Shown here one piece after another: positions 23,097 to 34,939 of a stretch of DNA of 64,000 nt. This stretch comes from Seriola aureovittata. Taxonomy: Eukaryota; Chordata; Actinopteri; Carangiformes; Carangidae. The first letter of the stretch is position 1. Each line of letters begins with the position of its first letter. The position numbers and the translations under genes are program-made. The stretch spans positions 7,799,583 through 7,863,582 of the forward strand of contig NC_079387.1 in the NCBI RefSeq assembly GCF_021018895.1. The letters are read 5' to 3'. The notes under the pieces were generated by a model. It saw only the letters and a program-made list of their open reading frames with translations, did not search any database and was not told the DNA's origin.

Positions 23097-23289
23097 GCAA
23101 CAGCAACAGCAACAACAACAACAACAACAACAACATCAACAGCAACAGCAACAGCAACAGCAACAACAACAACAACAGCAACAGCAACAACAACAAAAGA
23201 CTTTCAAAGCAAGAAAGGAAGTGGGACATTGCGACATGGAAACTTTCTTCTGCAAGAGGGAGGCATGGACTTCGACGTCAAAACGTGAG
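22715..23289 (+). other. Exon-like segment ending in a strong splice donor (unproven)
   Basis: CpG-containing sequence at 22718-22800 (GTAGCGGCCGGGCAGTCCGC) precedes a candidate transcribed segment that includes the CAA/CAG tract and stops at AAAAC|GTGAGT (junction near 23284/23285), a near-consensus vertebrate donor. ATG at 22919 opens only a 21-codon frame. The glutamine frame through the tract is closed by TAA immediately upstream (23022-23024). The threonine frame is open through the donor but has no ATG upstream. It is therefore more likely a non-coding first exon, a mobile-element exon or chance than a coding exon. No matching acceptor exon was recognised downstream. Confidence 0.22.
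23024..23197. repeat. (CAA/CAG)n trinucleotide tract with CAT interruptions
   Basis: About 57 near-perfect CAA, CAG and CAT triplets. It would encode polyglutamine with His in one frame, polythreonine/alanine in another and polyasparagine/serine in the third. On the minus strand it reads as polyleucine. The immediate upstream TAA in the Gln frame argues against a polyglutamine protein. It is the longest trinucleotide array in the window. Confidence 0.95.
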
Positions 23290-24503
23290 TCAGATTCACC
23301 TGTCTGTGTGCGAACTTGTTATCTTTGCTAATGGCTAACTTCTCTCTGCGGTTTAACTGTAGTTTGGAGGTCTTATTATGCATCCTATGGTATTAGCTTG
23401 GACAATGAAGTTCGCCTAGGTTTTATATTTACTGGTCTTTCAGTCACCTATTGACTGTGTGATTCTGTGCAGAACGTCTGGTGTAATTGCTTGTGGAAAA
23501 GTCCTTAATTCTGTGTTAATTGGGGATAAACACCTGGCCACCTGGCCTGCAATTAGCCTTAATTGACAGCAGGTGTGACGCACATTCCACAAATGGTAAA
23601 TCACATAGGTATCTTATAAAGTTTCAGTTTCTTTACAAAAGGTTTCCCAGTGACTGGTTTGGTGTTTGAGTGCACTGCTGTGCACAGGTGTGACAGATAT
23701 TATGAGACAGGTCATCTTATGAACAAGTACGGAATGCATATTTTAGTCACTCAAAATTAAACTAATATTAAAAGATGCATATCAGTCAGCCTCACTGGTC
23801 TGCATTAGAATAGTTTTTGCAGTGTTACTGTGGATCGTTTCCACACCTACATCATCCGCAGGGAACACATGGGGTTGCGCCTAAAGGACCTCAGCTAGCT
23901 TAAAAGGAGTATAAAATGGAAATCACCATTTATAATTTGAGAGAAAAGTTGAGTACATTTTCCTCCCAATTCAGTTTCTTTACAAACAAATGCACCCCAG
24001 GTGGTGTCATCCTGCTGGGTAGAGTTTTCAATGCTTAGACATTTGCAGCAGGATATGTTGAGTCAAAGATGCAAAGAGGAATGCAGAGAGACTGTGTAAT
24101 TGCAGTGCCCCACTGCTTTTGAACCCCTGGACTGGAGATGAGTCCAAAACATCCTTTTGGTCTGTCCACCTGCTGGACTCCTTCAGAGTGTTGCTACAAT
24201 CTGGTTGAGGAGACCTGTGACCTCTGGTGAAGATAAGAGTTACTGTTGAGGGGGTAGTAGGGATGGTTATTGTAGCCACAAACTAGGGGGAATCCATGAC
24301 TGGTAGCGATTGATTGTCTCTGGCTTGCTGGGACAGCCCTCAATTTCTGAATAATGTGAGGTTCATGCTTAGTGTAGTTTGTCAGATTTTCTGTGGTAAC
24401 ATTGATGGTCATTTTGCCTTCGGCCGGGGCAAGTTTAGCAATTCTTGCCATCGGACTGTGTCACCTATGTTGAACTCCTCCCCTCTATGTTTTTTTCTTC
24501 GAC

Positions 24504-24505
<2 letters not shown>

Positions 24506-24540
<35 letters not shown>
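24506..24540. repeat. (CA)n microsatellite
   Basis: A 35-bp uninterrupted CA array. A second array begins about 130 bp downstream. Confidence 0.95.
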
Positions 24541-24541
<1 letters not shown>

Positions 24542-24668
24542 TTTTGCCAAATTGTAATGGAAATCATTAACCTCATAGTCCTCTTCATATGGATACCTGG
24601 CCTCTCTCTGAAGCAATATAGGGAGAGGAAATAGGGAGATAAGTTTGTGTTCAGTTGTTTGTTGGTAT

Positions 24669-24689
24669 ACACACACACACACACACACA
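24669..24689. repeat. (CA)n microsatellite
   Basis: A 21-bp uninterrupted CA array. Confidence 0.95.
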
Positions 24690-26584
24690 TCTTTTGGGGG
24701 CAATCGAATTTATAGAAAAAGTCCAGAACACATCGAGGGATTGTACACCTTTTTCTCTTCCCTTCACCTCTCCTCTTCTCTCATTTACTGTAGCCCTCTT
24801 GGCCTGACAAGGATGACACTGAGCTATTTAAGAACAGCACTAATCACTAAGCATTGTGAGCTTGCTTCATGTCCATATTACCTCCTTCAACTCCACAAAT
24901 ATGTCATGTGCCTGTTGTGGAGACATGACCACCTCTGCCATCTCTTTTCCCCCCGACAGATGTAGTGAAGTGCATTACCTGGTGAGAATAGAATTTTTTA
25001 GCCAAGGGGTATTCTAGCGCAAAAATGAGTCTCAGGCATAAAAGGAGTTTCTTACCCTTCATGATAAAGTTTCCTCTTCTTCTTTTAATATAATACTGCT
25101 CCTTGCTTGTAGCTTCGGGTGGAAGCTGGCCATTTGTTAGATTTACTATGAGTCCCACAGTTTTCTTCAGGTGCATTTTACCTCCTTCTGATTTGTACTT
25201 ATGTGATGCCTTGTATCCTTATTTTATAGGATGGTCAATTATGGGTTTAATGATAAACAACATTATTAATTCATTAAATTAACAAATTATGATAGTTCCT
25301 CTTTCCTAAAGGCACATTTAAATTCCAACCTCTTCAACTGGCTATACTTAAATAGCAATTTAGACTGTGGATTGCCAGTGGATGTGGTCATTACTTATAA
25401 GCCAGTGAAACCTTAAGAAAGTAAAGTCAAAATACTTTGTAACTGTCATGTGCACATGCTTATCCCCAATTCCCGTGCTCCCCAGTGAATCCATAACACC
25501 GGTTTGGTATGATTATTAATTTGCATAACTTATTAGTATAGTGTGCCTATCATATAGACAAGCGTGTGTAAGTCATGTATTTGATACATGCATTTATACT
25601 TGTATTGTAGTAATACTGTCAGAGCATAAGCTTTACTGGTACTGTATATGTTTTGAACAGAAAATACACAGGAAATATGTGTTAGTCATGTGATAGTATA
25701 TGTAAGTTATTGTATTACACTTCAATAGAATGGCAGTACAAATCTGACTTAACTTTAGTGGTAAAATTAATCTTGTTTATGTCTTAAATGACCTGTGTGA
25801 CTTGGCCTCTGAACCAATTCACTGCTAAAATGAACATGTTTAGATTTAAATGAACTTTGCCCTCTAACAGAACAGCTGACCCATGCTGGTCCGTCTAGTT
25901 TATATGGGCTAGAAGTGCTGTTTCAATCATCCAATATTTCCTGATACTCATCCAGTCAGTGCAGAATAACATTGATCACATGGGATGACTTTGTTATCAC
26001 CTCTTAAAGCTTTGTGTATTGTTAATGTATCCCTGGTTTCTTGCTGCAGCAGGGATTGATCTCTCCTCTGTGATAAATAAATACAAAGTTTCCACAAAAT
26101 AACTTTTTGACCTTCCCCCTTATATCGTAAATCATCTGAAGTTTTCATCACAGCACTCCACACAGAGAAATAAACGTCGTGACCAACTGTGGGAATAATT
26201 TCCCATTATGACAGCACTGTTTCTGCCCAACCATCTTGCAAATGTCTAATTCTTAATCCACTAAGTATCACTGGCAACAAGGCTATAAAATGTGTTTCTG
26301 ATTGTGTGCATGTGTGTTGTAAAAGAAACAGATGGGGAGCTTAATGCAAGTAAAGTTCTTGTTCTCTTAGATGTGAGCTCTCTTGCCCACTCCAGCATGT
26401 GGGAGGAACTGGCAGAAAGCAACAGATTGATAATGACTTGCAAGGGAATCGTGAGTGCTTCTGCACACCATGCAGGCAGGTTTTCCTCAGTCGGAGGAGG
26501 TTGGTTTTAGTCAGGGACAAATTTAAAAGGGTTACTAGGCTTAAAGGAGAGAAAGCCACTTATAAAGAGAACTGGTTGTAAATA

Positions 26585-26990
26585 AATTTGAAATGGCTTC
26601 AGTCAAAACAGCTCAGGATTCTGTCGGCTCAAAGGTACTATATGTAACAATTAGAAAACTCTTGTTTATGATTAAACTGGTGGCTGTTAAATGAAATGCA
26701 TCCTGTTGGCCAAAACAGTGACATGACATGCATGAGACTGAATGTGATTGACCAGCATCATATTGATAGATAAGGTAACTAAAGTACCACTGTTTGACTA
26801 TGAAGCACATTTGACTCTCCAGCACTGGCGCAGTGCTAAAACAAAGTGTGGAGATTGGTCTGGCTTTGCAAGACTAAAGTTTGACTCATGTGGACTTTGT
26901 GTTGTGTCTGTGTTGTGCTGGGAGCCGGTAGCGGACTTCAATTCTAAGATGTCGGTGCTGAAGGGGAGATGAAATTTATCCTCCTCATAC
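26585..26990. repeat. Possible dispersed repeat, class unknown
   Basis: Begins with AAAGGTACTATATGTAACAA and includes CACTGGCGCAGTGCTAAAAC and GCTGGGAGCCGGTAGCGGAC. The first word resembles, from memory, the start of a common teleost repeat. No second copy is found in this window, so the call is weak. The open frames on both strands carry no known domain. Confidence 0.3.
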
Positions 26991-26994
26991 TTTA

Positions 26995-28640
26995 AACAAG
27001 CAGGGTTTTCTTGATATTCTTCTCTCTGACCCACTGGGTTTCATAACAACATATATTGCAGTCATTCACCAGTCAATAAATCTTGTATTCACCCTTTGAA
27101 ATCTTTTCACTGAAAGAAATGAAATGTATTGGGTGAATTAACTAACTGCAGCAAGGATAGAGTTCTCCAAAATGTAATCAGATCATCGGGTTATTCCTTC
27201 CCTGTCACTTTCTGTTGAAGGGTTTTTGAAAAAAATAAATTCTGACATTATGACAAATGCCATCAAAACAACAAAATGTTCTACATGCCTGGCGCTGTTT
27301 TCATAAAGCAACTGTAAATAACTCGATATAAGAGCACGCAACTGATTCAAGGCATTGTCTATGTACAAGAGAAGATGTCAGTCTTTTTCTTATGTGGTTT
27401 GACAGCAGTAGCTTGTTGAAAGTGAACCAAACAGTCATGGTGTGAGAACCTAATGCTCTTAGTTGAATTGGAAGATGTAAGTTAGGTGAAGTCACTCTCA
27501 GGGACATGCAGCGCAGATGCTTCAGTGCAATTAAACTGAAAGACTCATACAGCCATATGGTCAATTAAATGTCTTTTCATCTGGCTTTCTTTTCTTATAT
27601 ACAGTATGTATTCAATTTAATCCTGTTTAAATCTGCTGTCTTTGTAAGACAACTTTTGATGTCCAATTATTACAGAAATACCCGTCAACAGTTTTAAACC
27701 TAGATAATTATTATGCATCTTTACGTCATCCAGAAAATCTGTTTGTGCTCTTGTTTCCGTCTGCACTGCTGTGCTGTATTTGTTGCAGGCCATGATGTAG
27801 CATTTCAATCTCAGATTGGCACTCACAACTGAAACTGAGACTTTGGGAGAATGTAATGACATGCAAATGATGCTGCACAATAATACATAGAAACTGTATA
27901 GAAATGCTGAAGCAGAAATCTTTTGGCAAATTCCTCTCTTGTATTATATATGCAGTGATCTGTATGCATCTATTCTTTTCTTTGTGCAGTGGTAGAACTG
28001 AATAATGTCCAAGCCTGGTGTGAAAATGTCACACCATACAGTATAATGTCAGTGGAGGCCTCAGCTTTTATTGCTGTGCACAGGTACACCTACTGCTTAC
28101 GCCTACAGGGATTTGATGTTACGCTGCAGTCATGTTGTTCAGGGGTTAACCCAATTTGCTCTCTGAGTAGTACAGTACACTTCACTTCAGATTTTTCACA
28201 GTTAAATGTTCAGTGAGTGACTAGAAGAGCAGGTAACATATGTAACATATCTCCACAGCCTTAATGGGCTGAAGACAGCTGCGCCTTTGCACCATCAAGT
28301 ACTGCATGTGTTTTCTGTGAGGCATGAAAAATGTCCTGTGATTATGTTTTAGCATGGTTATGGCTAGGGCTGAAACTAACAAATCGTATCACTACTAGAT
28401 TTTTTTATAGTGGGATGTTGCCTATTTACACCAAAACAGAACAAAACTTTGAAGAGCGAATAGAAAATTATGTGTTTAAGGTTTTGTTCAGGGAACTGTT
28501 TTATTCGTAAGAAACACTTCTTGGGAATACATTTGGCATCTATTTACCAGAAAGACATGTAGAGAAAGAAAATACAACAGGTTTCTTCTTGTGTTCTCTG
28601 AGACTACTTAAAGCAGCTGAGAATGGGTATAATTAACAGA
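26995..28640. other. Non-coding interval, no gene seen
   Basis: AT-rich unique-looking sequence. At 28374 the words CTAGGGCTGAAACTAACAAA resemble the edge of a common fish repeat ('GGGCTGCAACTAACG'), but the following sequence diverges. Nothing else could be named. Confidence 0.5.
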
Positions 28641-28645
28641 AGTTG

Positions 28646-28830
28646 CTTCCAAGATGGACATATAAGAAAGAGAAGTTTTCTTGGAGAGACACACTTTAAA
28701 GACCTTCTCCGGAGAATGATACATTTAAGAAGCAGACTCCTTGGAGAGAGAGAAGTGGGAGGAAAAAGTGCTCCCCTTGGGAGACAGACCAATCTGAAAA
28801 CGATTCCTCCTGAGAGAGAGAGTGAACAGA
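28646..28830. repeat. Decayed ~30-bp minisatellite
   Basis: A degenerate motif of the form CTYCTTGGAGA recurs with GGAGA-type cores at 28683, 28711, 28743, 28780 and 28811, giving spacings of 28, 32, 37 and 31 bp. A possible earlier unit lies near 28651 (CTTCCAAGATGG). On the minus strand this produces a leucine-rich frame with a 10-11-residue period (for example SPRSLLLKC, SPRKLLFLIC), a by-product of the repeat. The units are too diverged for a recently active array. Confidence 0.5.
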
Positions 28831-29060
28831 GAGAAAGAGGCCATGATTGAGATAGAAAGGACACAAAGTATGTTGTAAAGCTGGTGACTGTGTGACTGTG
28901 TGTGGGTGTCTGCAGACAGTTAGCAGGAGGAGGACTCCTGACTGACCCTGCATGGACTGATACTGCCTTTGTGTGGCAATGAAGCATTGTGGGAGTGTGG
29001 ACAGCTTGGGACTCCACTCACGTTCTCAGGGCCACTAGAGAAGTATCCGATTGGCTGCCA

Positions 29061-29061
<1 letters not shown>

Positions 29062-29118
<57 letters not shown>
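29062..29118. repeat. (CA)n microsatellite, 57 bp
   Basis: An uninterrupted CA array. Val/Cys-rich open frames across it are artefacts. Confidence 0.95.
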
Positions 29119-29119
<1 letters not shown>

Positions 29120-29120
<1 letters not shown>

Positions 29121-31070
29121 TAGATAGCTTAGTCCTGACTTGTGTTGGATGTTGGATTGGCACTACTATTGTGTGGCACTGAAACGATCTGGGACTGCAA
29201 AGAGACTTGGAACGCTGCTCGACGTACACACAAATCCACAGCAGCAGAGATGAAGGCGCGTGTGTGTATATCCAGCTGTCAGACAGCAAATGAACAGCAT
29301 TAGTTTAGAGGAATTAAGAGGCAGTGGCTGAAGCATTGAGAACCATTACAGCCGGCTCCCAGAACAAGTCTTCCAAAACATTATACTAGGTCTCTGTGCA
29401 TTCCTCCATCAGTCTGAGCTTGGTAGCTGGAACACATTGTGTAGGCTCTGTGGTTTATGGCTTTAGTCTCAGCTCCGTAAGCTTCAGCAGTGTGCATTAT
29501 GTGCTTTTGTATTGACTGATCCACTGATTTATGCTGCATCATAATTAAATTAGATTAAATCTTCTTAAATTAGATTTTTGTTTCCTTTCTTTCTTGATTT
29601 CTTGTATAAAATCTTTGGGTTTGCTGAACTGCTACTACCAGTCAGAGCATCCCTGGAACAGAACATTACACATAATATAAAAGAGAGAAAACAGTATGGC
29701 CTGTATTTCTGGATCTGTGGATTATCTCTTACTGCTATGAATCAATAGTCCCCTTACAGACAATGGACATTGTGTCCAGATATTTATGGCACAGCAGTGA
29801 AGTCAGTGGACAGTGGGGTTAACAATCTGTGACTGAAGAAACAGAGAAAAACCAAACATGTTAAAAAACAGGTTATTTAAAGTACAAACTACAAAGAGAC
29901 CATTTAAATGTAATTCAGAATATGTTATGTACTTGATTCTTTCCTTTGTTCAAACACTATTCATCCTCTCCTCTCAGTCACTTCTGATAGGATGTGTCAC
30001 TTCACTTGAATCAGCAACGAGTTCATAACAATTTTTATGTCTAGTCAATCTGAGTACATATCCCAACAGATCTCTGTGCATATAAAGCCAGTGCTTCATA
30101 TTATGCAGGAACTTGTCCTCTTTTCCTTTTTTTAAAGCACACTTTGATGGACGCTGCCGTCTCTAATAAACACATTTAACCAACAGAAGTTCACTTGCGA
30201 TCCCTCTCTGGAGACTGAAAAAAGCCCTTATGGGAAATGTATGAAATCACAAACTGCAATTACAGGTAGATGAGGCAGGTTGAGGGGAAATGGGCCCAGC
30301 ACAAACTGTATTACAACACCTCATCATGAAACACCTCCAGGGGCCCACTAATGATAGATGTTGTGTATTACAGTGCCAGAGTGCAGGGGTTGACTTTTCC
30401 TGCAAGGGTCACTGTGTTGGAATGTTTTCTAATACAATTACATGTAGCGTTTGTGGTGTGTTATTACATACTGGCTGAAGAGAATGCAATAGTGAATTTA
30501 ATAATGAAACCTTGGTGTGATTGACGCAAACACAGGAACGTTGGTAGCATCTGTCTCCAGCATAGTATCAGTAGGAATCACATCCATATTGAGCGACTCT
30601 GCAGCTCGAGGTTTACATGAAATGCTAATGCCGGCGCAGAGAGTAGTGTACCCTATATAATGAGGTGAAAAAGCACGGGTGGGGTGAGGGTGGTGGATGG
30701 GCATGTAGCATGAGATGTTGATGTAGGAGAGCAGTAACAGACCTGCCGTTTCTCTTTGTATTAACCATAATCTGGTTCTTTACCCACCTTAACCAAACGT
30801 TGTAGCTGCCTAACCTTAACCAACTGTTGTAGTTGCTTTACACTAACCATACCATAACCATATTTAATTTTCATAACAATGAATAATCGTGACCTTTCCC
30901 TCACCTAACTATACTGTATTTGTCGTTGCAGAATATCAAAATTCCTGTCAGGTAATAAGGTCGCTGTCCCGCTGAACATGCTGTTGTTTCTCTAATTTAT
31001 GAGCTGTCAACTTGAATATAAATAGAGTTGGACCTTTTTTCCATCAGTTGTTATGCTGACCAATCACGAC
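29120..31070. other. Non-coding interval, no gene seen
   Basis: Mostly unique sequence with a candidate block at 30170-30420. At 30790-30845 two imperfect copies of TTAACCAAACGTTGTAGCTG / TTAACCAACTGTTGTAGTTG lie about 30 bp apart, a small local duplication in a CTAACC-rich context. Confidence 0.5.
30170..30420. promoter_or_regulatory. Candidate conserved non-coding element
   Basis: Non-repetitive sequence containing ACTGCAATTACAGGTAGATG near 30255 and CACTAATGATAGATG near 30347, homeodomain/TALE-type words. Flanking text is non-coding. The function is inferred from composition only. Confidence 0.22.
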
Positions 31071-31072
31071 CC

Positions 31073-31330
31073 TTAAAGGGACAGTTAATGAATTATGTCC
31101 AATTATTTTGTATGGCATCTTCATTAAGCTGGGGGATTTACAAGACAGATTACAAAAGTAACAAAAGACAAAGATAGCCTAGTAATAGGGGTAATAGTAT
31201 GGGTCAAGCGCTGAAAACCCCAGATCCTATGTTTCCCATGATGCAACTCGGATTTTGCCTTCATCTTTCAAACTCTGCATCCCTGGTTCTTAACTGATGC
31301 TCTCTCGTGAAATCTTGTGAGAGACAACGT
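31073..31330 (+). repeat. Dispersed repeat family S, second long copy
   Basis: Starts AAAGGGACAGTTAATGAATT and aligns landmark by landmark with 19555-19870, as described there. It ends near CTCGTGAAATCTTGTGAGAG. It is diverged, non-coding and of unknown class. Confidence 0.65.
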
Positions 31331-32849
31331 GCTGTTACAGAACCAGATCACTGATCAGTCAGTAGCTGATTCAATGAAATTATAACCTAAAATCATGGGA
31401 AAGAGCTTCATTGGATCAATAAAAAATTCTGGAGGCAACTAGAACTTAATTATTTAGATAATGACATTTATATTTATTACATGTCTATCTATTACAGTTT
31501 CTATGGTAAGTACTCAGTAGTATCCTGACAATGAGTGCAATGTGTTCAGCATGGAAAACGGTAATTATAGGCTACACTGGTGCCTGTTTCTTTTCATGAA
31601 TTCATTCTATTCGTGAAGTAGGTTTTCTTTAAAATTGGCAAAATGAGAACTCTTTGCTCATAAATGATTCTCATTAGCAGCCCAGAAATAAATGTTTTAG
31701 AATGAGGGCTCAATAATAATTATTAGAGGAGCTGTTTCAATTTACATTTTGAATTCAATGGACGAAGAGTTCACTGACCCTCAACCCTGCTGCGCAGACA
31801 CACTCAGACACAAGCCCTGTGGTAAAGTCTGAAAGAAACTGCTTCGATATAAAGAATTAATCAGCACCTTAGTCATTTTTTTTTGTATATAATGAAAAAT
31901 TGGGGTTTGGAAATGTTGATGTTGTGTTATTCATTCTGTGCTGTTTGAGAGCACTTTGCTTTAGAATCACTCCTGAGCCCAAAAATAGAATTTGTCATAT
32001 TTCAGCTTTTGATTGTGATGCATAAGTTAACTTTTCTTTCCAACAAAACACTAAGGAAAAACCTTAAGTGACAGAAAAGGGTTTAAATTAACAATCAACA
32101 GCTTTAGACAAAAAGCTTCTCCATGGCTCTGTGCCAGCAGCTACAAATCTCCGACTCAGTGTAAGACTGATGTTCCAGAAAAGAATAAACATGCTTTATT
32201 GACTTAAATATGTCTTATAGAACTTTCGCTCAACAGATCTACTTCTGCTTCCTTGAGTAGGAAAAGCAGCAACGAAGAAAATAAGGTAGTTAGGAAGTTA
32301 AAAACTTTGGTGAAAGAACTACAGCAAAGGATTGAAAGATTAACTCCTCACAAACAATGCACTGGCAGTGCTTGTAGTACTTTAGGTCAGATGTCCTTAA
32401 ACAACCCAAATCGTTTGTGAGAACTGATTTAATCACACGCTTGCTGGGCCTCTGTTTCCTCTTATTTTTATACATCCAAAACAAGTTGTTAGCTTGACAA
32501 GAATATTATTTTTCCCACTTGTTGTTATTAGAAAAGAAAATTGTGTCATGGTGGCTGTTTTAACCCAGAAAGCACCTGAAAGAAACAAATCTTGTTCAAT
32601 TAATCAAACTTATTATGGTGGGCACGCTTATAAATCATTAATACACAGGCAAAGCTGACATCAATAAAAACCTAACGGCCTTAATGAGTGAGGAGAGAAA
32701 AAAAATGAGATATGAGCAGATGTTCACAATGAAAACCTCATCAACAATGGTTATGTAAAAATGTCATTTTGTTTTTGAGACACCGGGAGGTGCTGTTGAG
32801 CTGAAGAAAGAATGGAGGACGCGTGTGTGTGTTTGTGTGTGTGATATGC

Positions 32850-32966
32850 AGGGGGGGAGATAGAGGAGAGATACAGTGAGAGGCAAAGAGAAGGAGCTAA
32901 AGAAGTAAAGAAAGAAAGAGCTGGATGGTGGTGGAGGGGAGGGGGTCAGAATCGAGAGGAGTATCT
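32850..32966. repeat. Purine-rich low-complexity tract
   Basis: A largely A/G strand with GGGGGGGAGATAGAGGAGAG at its start and GGTGGAGGGGAGGGGG toward its end, preceded by an imperfect TG run at 32821-32843. Homopurine stretches of this type can form non-B DNA, but nothing shows that here. Confidence 0.7.
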
Positions 32967-33758
32967 CGTTATTTTGAGAAATCTATCGTGAGAGGGGTTA
33001 AAGATAGAAAAAAGGGTAGTGTGTGATGGGTTAATATGGTATAAACACCATATCCGTCTTCCCACTGTGTTAATTGCTTCCATTATTACCCTGCTAGTTT
33101 CTGGGTCAGATGAATTTGTATTCACGACAACATCCTTTGAGGAGAGATTACAGAAAATTACAACAAATACCTAAGACGTCACTGAAGAAGGCCAGGTCTT
33201 GTTTTTGAGTAATTGTGAAAAGCAATATACTGCTCTGCTAAAACGTGTTTATCAACTGAGCCCCCCCCTCAAGGGCCTTGCCATGCTGTCAGACATGCAG
33301 CGAGCATCACTTTTGTTTTGGTCTCCTAGCGCTCCACCCTTTGACTGTTTGACTCCTTTTCTAATGCTACACACAGCTTCCTCCGAGGCAGATGAAATTG
33401 TGCCCTACATGTTATGACGGTGCTATGAATTCCATTTAATTACACCAAAGGAGACTCGTATCATCATTTTCAAGCAGAAGGTTGCTGAGCCTGACACTGT
33501 GTGCTGTACGTGCATGTCTGCAAGTTTTCCCAGCCTAAGCACCTGAGCATGAGCATGTGCATGTGTGTGTGTGTCAGTCTACGTGCAAATCCCCCCAGCG
33601 CACCAAAGTCAATCTGTGTGTTCAGCCTTTCGATGAGCGGATATCTGAACACTAACAGCTTGTCAGCTGCATGTACAGGTTTGCAGACGAAAACAGACCA
33701 CCAAGCGATGTTCTGCTAGGTGACAACAACCTCTGGGAGGATGATGTAACGCAGAAAA

Positions 33759-33773
33759 GGGGGGGGGGGGGGG
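33759..33773. repeat. G15 homopolymer
   Basis: Fifteen consecutive G bases, unusual in an AT-rich region and prone to sequencing or assembly error. Confidence 0.85.
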
Positions 33774-34939
33774 CATAGAGCCACACGTGCAGACAAACAC
33801 AACACACAGACGCAGCTAGATAGAAGTCGCAGCACAGTGGGGTAGACTGTGTAACAGATCAGCTTGTTGTCAAATTGGTGAGACTTGCTTTTAGGCTGTT
33901 TCTTAAAGCCAGACAGGAATGATGCAGCAAATCTGTAATGACTGCAACACACACTCACGAGCATGAATCATTTATTTATTGCCGCATAAATCAAGCAGCG
34001 CGGCGAGATAAACAGTAACAACGATTTTTTTGAAATCTGTCAGTTACATGGTCGCTACAAATAAAAACACAAAATCACAGATAACAGAGGCAGTCGTGAA
34101 TTTACCAGAAATAGCTGTCACCAGCCCGATATGCTGCAAACTGAGCGGCTGTCCTTTGTGATATCCTCATCCTCTGAAGGCTCCTTACCTGGCCTCCACC
34201 TAGAAGTATAAAAAATATAGCATTTGGCAAACTGAAAACCTATAATAAGGTAGTTGTGCAACTGAGGTCTTGCATATAAAACATGAAAGCCTGGGTTAGC
34301 TAATGGGTTACTTATTATGTGCCCTTGAGCCGTTCTGTCCATCATATTTCAGCTGTTACTTAGTGACACACTTTCACAAGAAAATTAAAGCTAAGGACTT
34401 TGTCTACTGTGTGTTCTTATTCAAGAGAAGAAGTCAGAGACAAATAATACATTTTAGAAGTTTATTAAAATATTTGAAAATATTTTTACCATGAAATACA
34501 TGCTTTACATATGGAGCAAACTGTTGAGATATCTGTTTATAGCATAAGTGCACTTTAAGCCTTTTTTATGGATGAGAAATGTGTAATACCCTGGAACTAC
34601 AACACTTTACATATGTACAAGTGTTTTTTTAAAGACCTCTTAAAAAAAATCAAACACAAAAAAACACAAAAACAAATCGTCTAAAAATAACAAAAGGTTG
34701 TAATTACCCGTTCAGGCTTCGTAGAACTAGATCAGACTTCATCATGTGTGTGTTGTGTGTTGTCTGCCCAAAGACTATGCAGTATATTGATCGAAAAGTA
34801 CAGGAAACATTTGTGAAGATGCCAGTGTCCAGAACATAACATAACAATATTGGCAGTATCACCCTGGATTTACCTAATTGTTCACTGTATTTTCATTTTA
34901 AAAAATACATAAAAAAACGTCTTATGAATCTTACTACTT

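Larger units (their letters stand above)
23300..26575. other. Non-coding interval with two CA microsatellites
   Basis: No gene is supported. The sequence at 24020-24500 has longer than usual minus-strand open stretches (about 85 codons), but they show no recognisable domain and are interrupted. CA arrays lie at 24506 and 24669. The rest is AT-rich and unassigned. A possible 83-bp exon-like segment near 26370-26450 is discussed under rejected items. Confidence 0.5.
31335..34930. other. Non-coding interval with purine-rich tract and G15 run
   Basis: No gene is supported. It includes a purine-rich stretch at 32850-32966, the G15 run at 33759, and a short hairpin ATATGGT/ACCATAT at 33034-33053. 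The remainder is AT-rich and unassigned. Confidence 0.5.

Noticed and set aside
22981..23229. Minus-strand polyleucine open frame
   Set aside because: A pure by-product of the trinucleotide repeat, with no signal peptide logic or flanking domain.
22971..23288. Open frame encoding a Thr-rich protein across the CAA/CAG tract
   Set aside because: It has no ATG before the tract in that frame (only a GTG), and the sequence is dictated by the repeat.
24020..24500. Overlapping minus-strand open frames of 83-93 codons, possibly an old retroelement
   Set aside because: No conserved motif of protease, reverse transcriptase, integrase or envelope could be identified, the frames are interrupted, and no terminal repeats were found.
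26370..26450. Exon-like segment bounded by TTGTTCTCTTAG and AATC|GTGAGT, open in two frames
   Set aside because: The splice signals are plausible, but neither frame gives a recognisable protein and no partner exon is visible. An 83-bp segment with such signals is expected by chance in 64 kb.
28604..29017. 137-codon minus-strand open frame, longest but one in the window
   Set aside because: Its periodicity comes from the decayed minisatellite. There is no known domain.
33034..33053. Hairpin ATATGGT-ATAAAC-ACCATAT
   Set aside because: A 7-bp stem in AT-rich DNA is expected by chance, with no terminator or RNA context.
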